From Agriotes lineatus (Eukaryota; Arthropoda; Insecta; Coleoptera; Elateridae): a stretch of DNA of 64,000 nt. Where the stretch lies: positions 1 to 64,000 of the forward strand of contig CALNHX010000274.1 of assembly GCA_940337035.1 (NCBI GenBank). Direction: 5' to 3'. A model generated the notes under the pieces. That model was not told where the DNA came from. It saw only the letters and a program-made list of their open reading frames with translations, and ran no database searches. The position numbers and the translations under genes were made by a program. Of the stretch, positions 24,286 to 36,545 are shown one piece after another; position 1 is the first letter of the stretch, and the number at the start of each line of letters is the position of its first letter.

Positions 24286-27189
24286 CGTCCTAGATGTCCC
24301 ATATGTCCTTAACGTCCCAGACGTCCCAGATGTCCCATATGTACCTAACGTCCCAGACGTCTCAGATGTCCCATATGCCCTAATGTCCCAGGCGTCCCAG
24401 ATGTTTCATATGTCCCATATGTCCTTAACGCCCCAGACGTCCCAGCTGTCCCGTATGTCCCTAACGTTCCAGACGTCCCAGATGTCCTAGATGTCCCAAA
24501 TGTCCCTAACGTCCCAGACTTCCTAGATGTCCTATATGTCCCTAACGTCCTAAACGTCCTAAATGTCCCATATGTCCCATATGTCTTTAATATACCAGGC
24601 GTCCCAGATGTCCCATATGTCCCATATGTCACTAATGTCCCAGACGTCCTAAATGTCCTATATGTCCTTAACGTCCCAGACGTCCCAGACGTCCTAGATG
24701 TCCCATATGTCCTTAACGTCCCAGACGTTCCAGATGTCCCATATGTCCCCTATGTCCCTAATGTCCCAGGCGTTCTAAATGTCCCATATGTCCTTAACGT
24801 CCCAGACGTCCCAGACGTCCTAGATGTCCCATATGTCCTTAACGTCCCAGACGTCCCAGATGTCCCATATGTCCCTAACGTCCCAGACGTCCCAGATGTC
24901 CCATATTTCCCGTATATCCCTAATGTCCCAAGAATCCCAGATGTTTCATATGTCCCATATGTCCCTAATGTCCCAGGCGTCCTAAATGTTTCATATGTCC
25001 TTAACGTCCCTGACGTCCCAGACGTCCTAGATGTCCCATATGTCCTTAACGTCCCAGACGTATCAGATGTTCCATATGTCGCTAACGTCCCAGACGTCCC
25101 AAATGTCCCATATGTTCCATATGTCCCTAATGTCCCAAGCGTCCTAGATGTTCCATATGTCCCTAACGTCCCAGACGTCCTAAATGTCCCATATGTCCCT
25201 AACGTCCCAGACGTCCCAGCTGTCCCGTATGTTCCTTACGTCTCAGACGTCCCAGAAGTCCTAGATGTCCCATATGTCTCTAACGTCATAGACGTCCCAG
25301 ACGTCCCAGATGTCCCATATGTTTTATGTGTCCCTAATGTCCCAAACGTCCCAGATGTCCCATATGTCCCATATGTCCCTAATGTCCCAGGCGTCCTAAA
25401 TGTCCCATATGTCCTTAACGTCCCAGACGTCCCAGACGTCCTTGATGTCCCATATGTCCTTAACGTCCCAGACGTCCCAGATGTCCCATATGTCCCTAAC
25501 GTCCCAGACGTCCCAGATGTCCCATATGTCCCATATGTCCCTAATGTCCCAGGCGTCCTAAATGTCCCATATGTCCTTAACGTCCCAGACGTCCCAGTCG
25601 TCCTAGATGTCCCATATATCCTTAACGTCCCAGACGTCCCAGATGTCCCATATGTTCCTAACGTCCCAGACGTCCTAGATGTCCCATATGTCCCATATGT
25701 CCCTAATGTCCCAGGCGTTCTAGATGTTCCATATGTCCCTAGCGTCCCAGACGTCCTAAATGTCCCATATGTCCCTAACGTCTTAGACGTTCAGCTGTCC
25801 CGTATGTCCCTAACGTCCCAGACGTCCCAGACTTGCTAGATGTCCCATATGTCCTTAACGTCCCAGACGTCCCAGATATCCCAAATGTCCCTAATGTCTC
25901 AGGCGTCCTAAATGTCCCATATGTCCTTAACGTCCCAGACGTCCCAGATGTCCCATATGTCCCATATGTCCCTAATGTCCCAGGCGTCCCAGATGTCCCA
26001 TATGTCACATATATCCCTAATGTCCCAGGCGTCCCAAATGTCCCATATGTCCATAACGTCCTAGACGTCCCAGACGTCCTAGATGTTCCATATGTCCTTA
26101 ACGTCGTAGACGTCCCAGATGTCCCATATGTCCCTAACGTCCCAGACGTCCCAGATGTCCAATATGTCCCTAATGTCCCAGGCGTCTTAGTTGTTCCATA
26201 TGTCCCTAACGTCCCAGACCTCCTAAATGTCCCATATGTCCCTAACGCCCCAGACGTCCAAGCTGTCCCGTATGTTCCTAACGTCCCAGACGTCCTAGAC
26301 GTCCTAGATGTCCCATATGTCCCTAACGTCCCAGACGTCCTAGATGTCCTATATGTCCCTAGCGTCCCAGACGTCCCAGACGTCCTAGATGTCCCATATG
26401 TCCTTAACGTCCCAGACGTCCCAGATGTCCTATATGTTTCTAACGTCCCAGACGTCCTAGACGTCCTAGTTGTCCCATATGTCCTTAACGTCCCAGACGT
26501 CCCAGATGTCCCATATGTCCCTAACGTCTCAGGCGTCCTAAATGTCTCATATGTCCTTAAGGTCCCAGACGTCCCAGACGTCCTAGATGTCCCATATGTC
26601 CTTAACGTCCCAGACGTCCCAGATGTCCCAGATGTCCCATATGTCCCATATGTCCCTAATGTCCCAAGCGTCCTAGATGTTCCGTATGTCCCTAACGTCC
26701 CAGACGTCCTAAATGTCCCATATGTCCTTAACGTCCTAGACGTCCCAGATGTCCATATGTCCCTAACGTCCCAGACGTCCCAGCTGTCAAATATGTCCCA
26801 TATGTCCCTAATGTCCCAGGCGTCCTAAATGTTCCATATGTCCCTAACGTCCCAGACGTCCTGAATGTCCCATATGTCCCTAACGTCCCAGACGTCCCAG
26901 CTGTCCCGTATGTCCCTAACGTCCTAGACTTCCCAGACGTCTTAGATGTCCCATATGTCCCTAACGTCCCAGACGTCCTAGATGTCCTATATGTCCCTAA
27001 CGTCCCAGACGTCCCAGACGTCCCAGATGTCCCATATGTTTTATGTGTGCCTAATGTCCCAAACGTCCCAGATGTCCCATATGTCCCATATGTCCCTAAT
27101 GTCCCAGGCGTCCTAAATGTCCCATATGTCCTTAACGTCCCAGACGTCCCAGACGTCCTAGATGTCCCCTATGTCCTTAACGTCCCAGA
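24286..27189 (+). repeat. Block B tandem duplication, arm 1
   Basis: Arm 1 matches arm 2 at a 2904-bp offset: agaatccc 24931/27835, acttgct 25831/28735, taatgtctc 25892/28796. It contains register breaks catatgcccta (about 24377), gttcagctg (about 25791) and gatgtccatatg (about 26753). The last is private to this arm, because arm 2 reads gatgtcccatatg near 29651. Confidence 0.87.
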
Positions 27190-30094
27190 CGTCCTAGATG
27201 TCCCATATGTCCTTAACGTCCCAGACGTCCCAGATGTCCCATATGTACCTAACGTCCCAGACGTCTCAGATGTCCCATATGCCCTAATGTCCCAGGCGTC
27301 CCAGATGTTTTATATGTCCCATATGTCCTTAACGCCTCAGACGTCCCAGCTGTCCCGTATGTCCCTAACGTTCCAGACGTCCCAGATGTCCTAGATGTCC
27401 CATATGTCCCTAACGTCCCAGACTTCCTAGATGTCCTATATGTCCCTAACGTCCTAAACGTCCTAAATGTCCCATATCTCCCATATGTCTTTAATATCCC
27501 AGGCGTCCCAGATGTCCCATATGTCCCATATGTCACTAATGTCCCAGACGTCCTAAATGTCCTATATGTCCTTAACGTCCCAGACGTCCCAGACGTCCTA
27601 GATGTCCCATATGTCCTTAACGTCCCAGACGTTCCAGATGTCCCATATGTCCCCTATGTCCCTAATGTCCCAGGAGTTCTAAATGTCCCATATGTCCTTA
27701 ACGTCCCAGACGTCCCAGACGTCCTAGATGTCCCATATGTCCTTAACGTCCCAGACGTCCCAGATGTCCCATATGTCCCTAACGTCCCAGACGTCCCAGA
27801 TGTCCCATATTTCCCGTATATCCCTAATGTCCCAAGAATCCCAGATGTTTCATATGTCCCATATGTCCCTAATGTCCCAGGCGTCCTAAATGTTTCATAT
27901 GTCCTTAACGTCCCTGACGTCCCAGACGTCCTAGATGTCCCATATGTCCTTAACGTCCCAGACGTATCAGATGTTCCATATGTCGCTAACGTCCCAGACG
28001 TCCCAAATGTCCCATATGTTCCATATGTCCCTAATGTCCCAAGCGTCCTAGATGTTCCATATGTCCCTAACGTCCCAGACGTCCTAAATGTCCCATATGT
28101 CCCTAACGTCCCAGACGTCCCAGCTGTCCCGTATGTTCCTTACGTCTCAGACGTCCCAGAAGTCCTAGATGTCCCATATGTCTCTAACGTCATAGACGTC
28201 CCAGGCGTCCCAGATGTCCCATATGTTTTATGTGTCCCTAATGTCCCAAACGTCCCAGATGTCCCATATGTCCCATATGTCCCTAATGTCCCAGGCGTCC
28301 TAAATGTCCAATATGTCCTTAACGTCCCAGACGTCCCAGACGTCCTTGATGTCCCATATGTCCTTAACGTCCCAGACGTCCCAGATGTCCCATATGTCCC
28401 TAACGTCCCAGACGTCCCAGATGTCCCATATGTCCCATATGTCCCTAATGTCCCAGGCGTCCTAAATGTCCCATATGTCCTTAACGTCCCAGACGTCCCA
28501 GTCGTCCTAGATGTCCCATATATCCTTAACGTTCCAGACGTCCCAGATGTCCCATATGTTCCTAACGTCCCAGACGTCCCAGATGTCCCATATGTCCCAT
28601 ATGTCCCTAATGTCCCAGGCGTTCTAGATGTTCCATATGTCCCTAGCGTCCCAGACGTCCTAAATGTCCCATATGTCCCTAACGTCTTAGACGTTCAGCT
28701 GTCCCGTATGTCCCTAACGTCCCAGACGTCCCAGACTTGCTAGATGTCCCATATGTCCTTAACGTCCCAGACGTCCCAGATATCCCAAATGTCCCTAATG
28801 TCTCAGGCGTCCTAAATGTCCCATATGTCCTTAACGTCCCAGACGTCCCAGATGTCCCATATGTCCCATATGTCCCTAATGTCCCAGGCGTCCCAGATGT
28901 CCCATATGTCACATATATCCCTAATGTCCCAGGCGTCCCAAATGTCCCATATGTCCATAACGTCCTAGACGTCCCAGACGTCCTAGATGTTCCATATGTC
29001 CTTAACGTCGTAGACGTCCCAGATGTCCCATATGTCCCTAACGTCCCAGACGTCCCAGATGTCCCATATGACCCTAATGTCCCAGGCGTCTTAGTTGTTC
29101 CATATGTCCCTAACGTCCCAGACCTCCTAAATGTCCCATATGTCCCTAACGCCCCAGACGTCCCAGCTGTCCCGTATGTTCCTAACGTCCCAGACGTCCT
29201 AGAAGTCCTAGATGTCCCATATGTACCTAACGTCCCAGACGTCCTAGATGTCCTATATGTCCCTAGCGTCCCAGACGTCCCAGACGTCCTAGATGTCCCA
29301 TATGTCCTTAACGTCCCAGACGTCCCAGATGTCCTATATGTTTCTAACGTCCCAGACGTCCTAGACGTCCTAGTTGTCCCATATGTCCTTAACGTCCCAG
29401 ACGTCCCAGATGTCCCATATGTCCCTAACGTCTCAGGCGTCCTAGATGTCTCATATGTCCTTAAGGTCCCAGACGTCCCAGACGTCCTAGATGTCCCATA
29501 TGTCCTTAACGTCCCAGACGTCCCAGATGTCCCAGATGTCCCATATGTCCCATATGTCCCTAATGTCCCAAGCGTCCTAGATGTTCCGTATGTCCCTAAC
29601 GTCCCAGACGTCCTAAATGTCCCATATGTCCTTAACGTCCTAGACGTCCCAGATGTCCCATATGTCCCTAACGTCCCAGACGTCCCAGCTGTCAAATATG
29701 TCCCATATGTCCCTAATGTCCCAGGCGTCCTAAATGTTCCATATGTCCCTAACGTCCCAGACGTCCTGAATGTCCCATATGTCCCTAACGTCCCAGACGT
29801 CCCAGCTGTCCCGTATGTCCCTAACGTCCTAGACTTCCCAGACGTCTTAGATGTCCCATATGTCCCTAACGTCCCAGACGTCCTAGATGTCCTATATGTC
29901 CCTAACGTCCCAGACGTCCCAGACGTCCCAGATGTCCCATATGTTTTATGTGTGCCTAATGTCCCAAACGTCCCAGATGTCCCATATGTCCCATATGTCC
30001 CTAATGTCCCAGGCGTCCTAAATGTCCCATATGTCCTTAACGTCCCAGACGTCCCAGACGTCCTAGATGTCCCCTATGTCCTTAACGTCCCAGA
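27190..30094 (+). repeat. Block B tandem duplication, arm 2
   Basis: This is the second arm of the 2.9-kb duplication. It shares catatgcccta (about 27281) and gttcagctg (about 28693) with arm 1, so those deletions predate the duplication. Landmark gtgtgcc at 27045 and 29950 is 2905 bp apart rather than 2904, because the private 1-bp deletion of arm 1 falls outside that interval. Beyond about 30094 the sequence continues like 22567 onward. Confidence 0.87.
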
Positions 30095-33000
30095 CGTCCC
30101 AGATGTCCCATATGTCCCATATGTCTTTAATCTCCCAGGCATCCTAAATGTCCAATATGTCCTTAACTTCCCAGACGTCCCAGACGTCCTAGATGTCCCA
30201 TAGGTCCCTAATGTCCCAGGCGTCCCAGATGTCCCATATGTCCCTAATGTCCCAGGCGCTTTAAATGTCTCATATGTCCTTAACGTCCTAGACGTCCCAG
30301 ATGTCCCATATGTCTCTAACGTCCCAGGCGTCCCAGATGTCCCATATGTCCCATAGGTCCCTAATGTCCCAGGCGTTCCAGATGTCCCATATGTCCCATA
30401 TGTCCCTAATGTCCCAGGCGCTTTAAATGTCTCATATGTTCTTAACGTCCCAGACGTCCCAGATGTCCCATACGTCCCTAACGTCCAAAACGTCCCAGAT
30501 GTCCCATATGTCCCATATGTCCCTAATGTCAAAGGCGTCCTAGATGTTCTATATGTCCCTACCGCCCCAGACGTCCTAAATGTCCCATATGTCTTTAACG
30601 TCCCAGACGTCCCAGCTGTCCCGTATGTCCCTAACGTCCCAGTCGTCCTAGACGTCCTAGATGTCCCATATGTCTCTAACCTCCCAGACGTCCTAGATGT
30701 CCTATATTTCCCTAACGTCCCAGACGTCCCAGACGTCCCAGATGTCCCATATGTCCCATATGTCCCTAATGTCCTAGGCGCCCCAGATGTCCCGTATGTC
30801 CCATACGTCCCTAATGTCCCAGGCGTCCTAAATGTCCCATATGTCTTTAACGTCCCAGACGTCCCAGACGTTCTAGATGTCCCATATGTCCTTAACGTCC
30901 CAGACGTCCCAGATGTCCCATATGTCCCTAACGTCCCAGACGTCTTAGCTGTCCCGTATAATCCTAACGCCCCAGAGGTCCCAGACGTCCTAGATGTACA
31001 ATATGTCCCTAACGTCCCAGACGTCCCAGATGTCCCATATGTCAATATCGTCCCAGACGTCCCAGATGTTCCATATGTCCCATATGTCCCTAATGTCCCA
31101 GACGTCCCAGATGTCTCATATGTCCCTAACGTCCCAGACGTCTCAGATGTCTCATGTGTCCCTAACGTCCTTGACGTCCTAGATGTCCCATACGTTCTTA
31201 ACGTTCCAGACGTCCCAGATGCCCCATATGTCCCTAATGTCCCAGACGTCCCAGATGTCCCATATGTCCCATATGTCCCTAATGTCCCAGGCGTCCCAGA
31301 TGTCCCATATGTCCCATATGTCCTTAACGTCCCAGACGTCCCAGATGTTCCATATGTCCCTAAAGTCCCAGACGTCCCAGATACCCCATATGTCCCATAT
31401 GTCCCTAATGTCCTAGGCGTCCTAGATGTTCCATATGTCCCTAACGTCCCAGACGTCTTAAATGTCCCATATGTCCTTAACGCCCCAGACGTCCCAGACG
31501 TCCTAGATGTCCCATATGTCCTTAACGTCCCAGACGTTCCAGATGTCCCATATGTCCCCTATGTCCCTAATGTCCCAGGCGTTCTAAATGTCCCATATGT
31601 CCTTAACGTCCCAGACGTCCCAGACGTCCTAGATGTCCCATATGTCCTTAACGTCCCAGACGTCCCAGATGTCCCATATGTCCCTAACGTCCCAGACGTC
31701 CCAGATGTCCCATATTTCCCGTATATCCCTAATGTCCCAGACGTCCTAAATGTCCTATATGTCCCTAACGTCCCAAACGTTCTAAATGTTCCATATGTCC
31801 CATATGTTCCTAATGTCCCAATCGTCCCAGATGTCCTAGATGTCCCATATGTTCCATATATCACTAATGTCCCAGACGTCCTAAATGTCCTATATGTCCC
31901 TAACGTCCCAAACGTCCTAAATGTTCCATATGTCCCATATGTTCCTAATGTCCCAGGCGTCCCAGATGTCACATATGTCCCATCTGTCACTAATGTCCCA
32001 GACGTCCTAGATGTCCCATATGTCCTTAACGTCCCAGACGTCCCAGATGTCCCATATGTCCCCAAGTGCCTAATGTCCAAGGCGTCATAAATGTCCCATA
32101 TGTCCTTAACGTCCCAGACGTCCCAGACGTCCTAGATGTCCTAGATGTCCCATATGTCCCTAACGTCCCAGACGTCCTAGATGTCCTATATGTCCCTAAC
32201 GTCCTAAACGTCCTAAATGTCCCATATGCCCTAATGTCCCTGGCGTCCCAGATGTTTCATATGTCCCATATGTCCTTAACGCCCCAGACGTCCCAGGCGT
32301 CCCAGATGTCCCATATGTCCCTAACGTCCCAGACGTCCTAGATGTCCTATATGTCCCTAACGTCCTAAACGTCCTAAATGTCCCATATGTCCCATATGTC
32401 TTTAATATCCCAGGCGTCCCAGATGTCCCATATGTCCCATATGTCACTAATGTCCCAGACGTCCTAATTGTCCTATATGTCCTTAACGTCCCAGACGTCC
32501 CAGACGTCCTAGATGTCCCATATGTCCTTAACGTCCCAGACGTTCCAGATGTCCCATATGTCCCCTATGTCCCTAATGTCCCAGGCGTTCTAAATGTCCC
32601 ATACGTCCTTAACGTCCCAGACGTCCCAGACGTCCTAGATGTCCCATATGTCCTTAACGTCCCAGACGTCCCAGATGTCCCATATGTCCCTAACGTCCCA
32701 GACGTCCCAGATGTCCCATATTTCCCGTATATCCCTAATGTCCCAAGCGTCCCAGATGTTTCATATGTCCCATATGTCCCTAATGTCCCAGGCGTCCTAA
32801 ATGTTTCATATGTCCTTAACGTCCCTGACGTCCCAGACGTCCTAGATGTCCCATATGTCCTTAACGTCCCAGACGTCTCAGATGTTCCATATATCGCTAA
32901 CGTCCCAGACGTCCCAAATGTCCCATATGTTCCATATGTCCCTAATGTCCCAAGCGTCCTAGATGTTCCATATGTCCCTAACGTCCCAGACGTCCTAAAT

Positions 33001-33400
33001 GTCCCATATGTCCCTAACGTCCCAGACGTCCCAGCTGTCCCGTATGTTCCTTACGTCTCAGACGTCCCAGAAGTCCTGGATGTCCCATATGTCTCTAACG
33101 TCCCAGACGTCCCAGACGTCCCAGATGTCCCATATGTTTTATGTGTCCCTAATGTCCCAAACGTCCCAGATGTCCCATATGTCCCATATGTCCCTAATGT
33201 CCCAGGCGTCCTAAATGTCCCATATGTCCTTAACGTCCCAGACGTCCCAGACGTCCTTGATGTCCCATATGTCCTTAACGTCCCAGACGTCCCAGATGTC
33301 CCATATGTCCCATATGTTTTTAATGTCCCAGGCGTCCTAAATGTCCCATATGTCCTTAACGTCCCAGACGTCCCTGACGTCCTAGATGTCCCATAGGTCC
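30095..33400 (+). repeat. Block B third, rearranged copy
   Basis: About 30095-31490 follows the order of 22567-23930. After that, blocks matching 24680-24930 and 23930-24240 appear in changed order, with tttcccgtatatcc at about 31714 and ccccaagtgcc at about 32060. About 32440-33250 then follows 24640-25430. Shared register breaks at 32060 and 32221 match those at 24215 and 24377. I could not resolve every junction by eye. Confidence 0.7.
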
Positions 33401-35560
33401 CTAATGTCCCAGGCGTCTCAGATGTCCCATATGTCCCATATGTCCCTAATGTCCCAGGCGCTTTAAATATCTCATATGTTCTTAACGTCCCAGACGTCCC
33501 AGATGTCCCATATGTCCCTAATGTCCCAGGCGTCCCAGATGTCCCATATGTCCCATATGTCTTTAATGTCCCAGGCGTCCTAAATGTCCCATATGTCCTT
33601 AACGTCCCAGACGTCCCAGACGTCCTAGATGTCCCATAGGTCCCTAATGTCCCAGGCGTCCCAGATGTCCCATATGTCCCATAGGTCCCTAATGTCCCAG
33701 GCGTCCCAGATGTCCCATATGTCCCATATGTCCCTAATGTCCCAGGCGCTTTAAATGTCTCATATGTCCTTAACGCCCCAGACGTCCCAGCTGTCCCGTA
33801 TGTCCCTAACGTTCCAGACGTCCCAGATGTCCTAGATGTCCCATATGTCCCTAACGTCCCAGACGTCCCAGACGTCCTAGATGTCCCATAGGTCCCTAAT
33901 GTCCCAGGCGTCCCAGATGTCCCATATGTCCCATATGTCCCTAATGTTCCAGGCGCTTTAAATGTCTCATATGTTCTTAACGTCCCAGACGTCCCAGATG
34001 TCCCATATGTCCCCTATGTCCCTAATGTCCCAGGCGTTCTAAATGTCCCATATGTCCTTAACGTCCCAGACGTCCCAGACGTCCTAGATGTCCCATATGT
34101 CCTTAACGTCCCAGACGTCCCAGATGTCCCATATGTCCCTAACGTCCCAGACGTCCCAGATGTCCCATATTTCCCGTATGTCCCTAATGTCCCAGGCGTC
34201 CCAGATGTTTCATATGTCCCATATGTCCCTAATGTCCCAGGCGTCCTAAATGTTTCATATGTCCTTAACGTCCCTGACGTCCCAAACGTCCTAGATGTCC
34301 CATATGTCCTTAACGTCCCAGACGTCTCAGATGTTCCATATGTCGCTAACTTCCCAGACGTCCCAAATGTCCCATATGTTCCATATGTCCCTAATGTCCC
34401 AAGCGTTCTAAATATTCCATATGTTCCTAACGTCCCAGACGTCCTAAATGTCCCATATGTCCCTAACGTCCGAGACGTCCCAGCTGTCCCGCATGTTCCT
34501 TACGTCTCAGACGTCCCAGAAGTCCTAGATGTCCCATATGTCTCTAACGTCCCAGACGTCCAAGACGTCCCAGATGTCCCATATGTCCCATATGTCCCTA
34601 ATGTCCCAAGCGTTCCAGACGTCCCAGATGTCCCATATGTCCCATATGTCCCTAATGTCCCAGGCGTCCTAGATGTTCCATATGTTCCTAACGTCCCAGA
34701 CGTCCTAAATTTCCCATATGTCCCTAACGTCCCAGACGTCCCAGCTGTCCCGTATGTCCTTAACGTCCCAGATGTCCCAGACGTCCTAGATGTCCCATAT
34801 GTCCATAACGTCCCAGACGTCCTAAACGTCCCATATGTCCTTAACGTCCCAGACGTTCCAGATGTCCCATATGTCCCTAACGTCCCAGACGTCCCAGATG
34901 TCCCATATGTCCCCTATGTCCCTAATGTCCCAGGCGTCCTAAATGTTCCATATGTCCTTAACGTCCCAGACGTCCTAGATGTCCCATATGACCTTAACGT
35001 CCCAGACGTCCCAGATGTCCCATATGTCCCTAACGTCCCAGACGTCCCAGATGTCCCATATGTCCCGTATGTCCCTAATGTCCCAGGCGTCCTAAATGTT
35101 TCATATGTCCTTAACGTCCCTGACGTCCCTGACGTCCTAGATGTCCCATATGTCCTTAACGTCCCAGACGTCTCAGATGTTCCATATGTCGCTAACGTCC
35201 CAGACGTCCCAGATGTCCCATATGTTCCATATGTCCCTAATGTAGCAAGCGTCCTAGATGTTCCATATGTCCCTAACATCCCAGACGTCCTAAATGTCCC
35301 ATATGTCCCTAACGTCCCAGACGTCCCAGCTGTCCCGTATGTTCCTTACGTCTCAGACGTCCCAAAAGTCCTAGATGTCCCATATGCCCCTAACGTCCCA
35401 GACATCCGAGACGTCCCAGATGTCCCATATGTCCCATATGTCCCTAATGTCCCAAGCGTCCCAGAACCCATATGTCCCATATGTCCCTAATGTCCCAGGC
35501 GTACTAAATGTCCCATATGTCCTTAACGTCCCAGACGTCCCAGACGTCCTAGATGTCCCA
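33400..35560 (+). repeat. Transitional satellite stretch between blocks B and C
   Basis: The 9-bp array continues with short alternations of ccataggtccc and ggcgctttaaat segments (33400-33970), then a segment like 24760-25300 (34015-34560). A 2-bp register break, cccagaacccatatg, is at about 35465. No clear full-length higher-order copy can be assigned, and nothing other than satellite is present. Confidence 0.75.
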
Positions 35561-36545
35561 TATGTCCTTTACGTCACAGACGTCCCAGATGTCCCATATG
35601 ACCCTAACGTTCCAGAAGTTCCAGATGTCCCATATGTCCCATATTTCCCTAACGTCTCAGGCGTCCTAGATGTTCCATATGTCCCTAACGTCCCAGACGT
35701 CCTAAATGTCCCATATGTCCCTAACGTCCCAGACGTCCCAGCTGTCCCGTATGTCCTTAACGTCCCAGATGTCCCAGACGTCCTAGATGTCCCATATGTC
35801 CATAACGTCCCAGACGTCCTAGACATCCCATTCGTCCTTAACGTCCCAGACGTCCCAGATGTCCCATATGTCCCTAACTTCCCAGACGTCCCAGATGTCC
35901 CATATGTCCCATATGTCCCTAATGTCCCAGGCGTCCTAAGTGTTCCATATGTCCCTAACCTCCCAGACGTCCGAAATGCCCCGTATGTCCCTAACGTCCC
36001 AGACGTCCCAGCTCTCCCGTATGTCCCTAACGTCCCAGACGTCCCAGACGTCCTAGATGTCCCGTATGTCCCTAACGTCCCAGACGTCCCAGATATTTCA
36101 TATGTCCCTAACGTCCCAGACGTCCCAGATGTCCCATATGTCCCATATGTCCCTAATGTCCCAGACGTCCCAGATGTCCCATATGTCCCTAACGTCCCAG
36201 ACGTCAGAAATGTCTCATATGTCCCTAACGTAATAGACGTCCTAGATGTCCCATACGTCCTTAACGTCCCAGACGTCCCAGATGCCCCATATGTCCCTAA
36301 CGTCAAAGAGGTCCCAGATGTCCCATATGTCCCATATGTCCCTAATGTCCCAGGCGTCCCAGATGTCCCATATGTCCCATATGTCCTTAATGTCCCAGGC
36401 GTCCTAAATGTCCCATACGTCGTTAACGTCCCAGACGTCCCAGACGTCCTAGATGTCCCATATGTCCTTAACGTCCTAGACATCCCGAATGTCCCATATG
36501 TCCCTAACGTCCCAGACGTCCCAGATGTCCCATATGTCTCATATA
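35560..36545 (+). repeat. Partial C-type copy at the start of block C
   Basis: Units such as gtcagaaatgtctc (about 36204) and gtcaaagaggtccc (about 36301) recur in C1 and C2 at about 41141 and 41238, then about 46592 and 46689. This is the leading, incomplete member of the C series. Confidence 0.78.

Larger units (their letters stand above)
21971..33400 (+). repeat. Block B: mosaic higher-order repeats
   Basis: Landmarks gtgtgcc (22423, 27045, 29950), gtataatcc (23366, 30956), caatatcg (23453, 31043), agaatccc (24931, 27835) and acttgct (25831, 28735) show a nested structure. A 2904-bp tandem duplication sits inside a longer repeat of about 7.5 kb. Diagnostic units absent by eye from block A include ggcgctttaaatg and the tag-containing ccataggtccc. 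Register-breaking deletions are frequent here and often duplicated with their surroundings. The right boundary is approximate. Confidence 0.85.
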
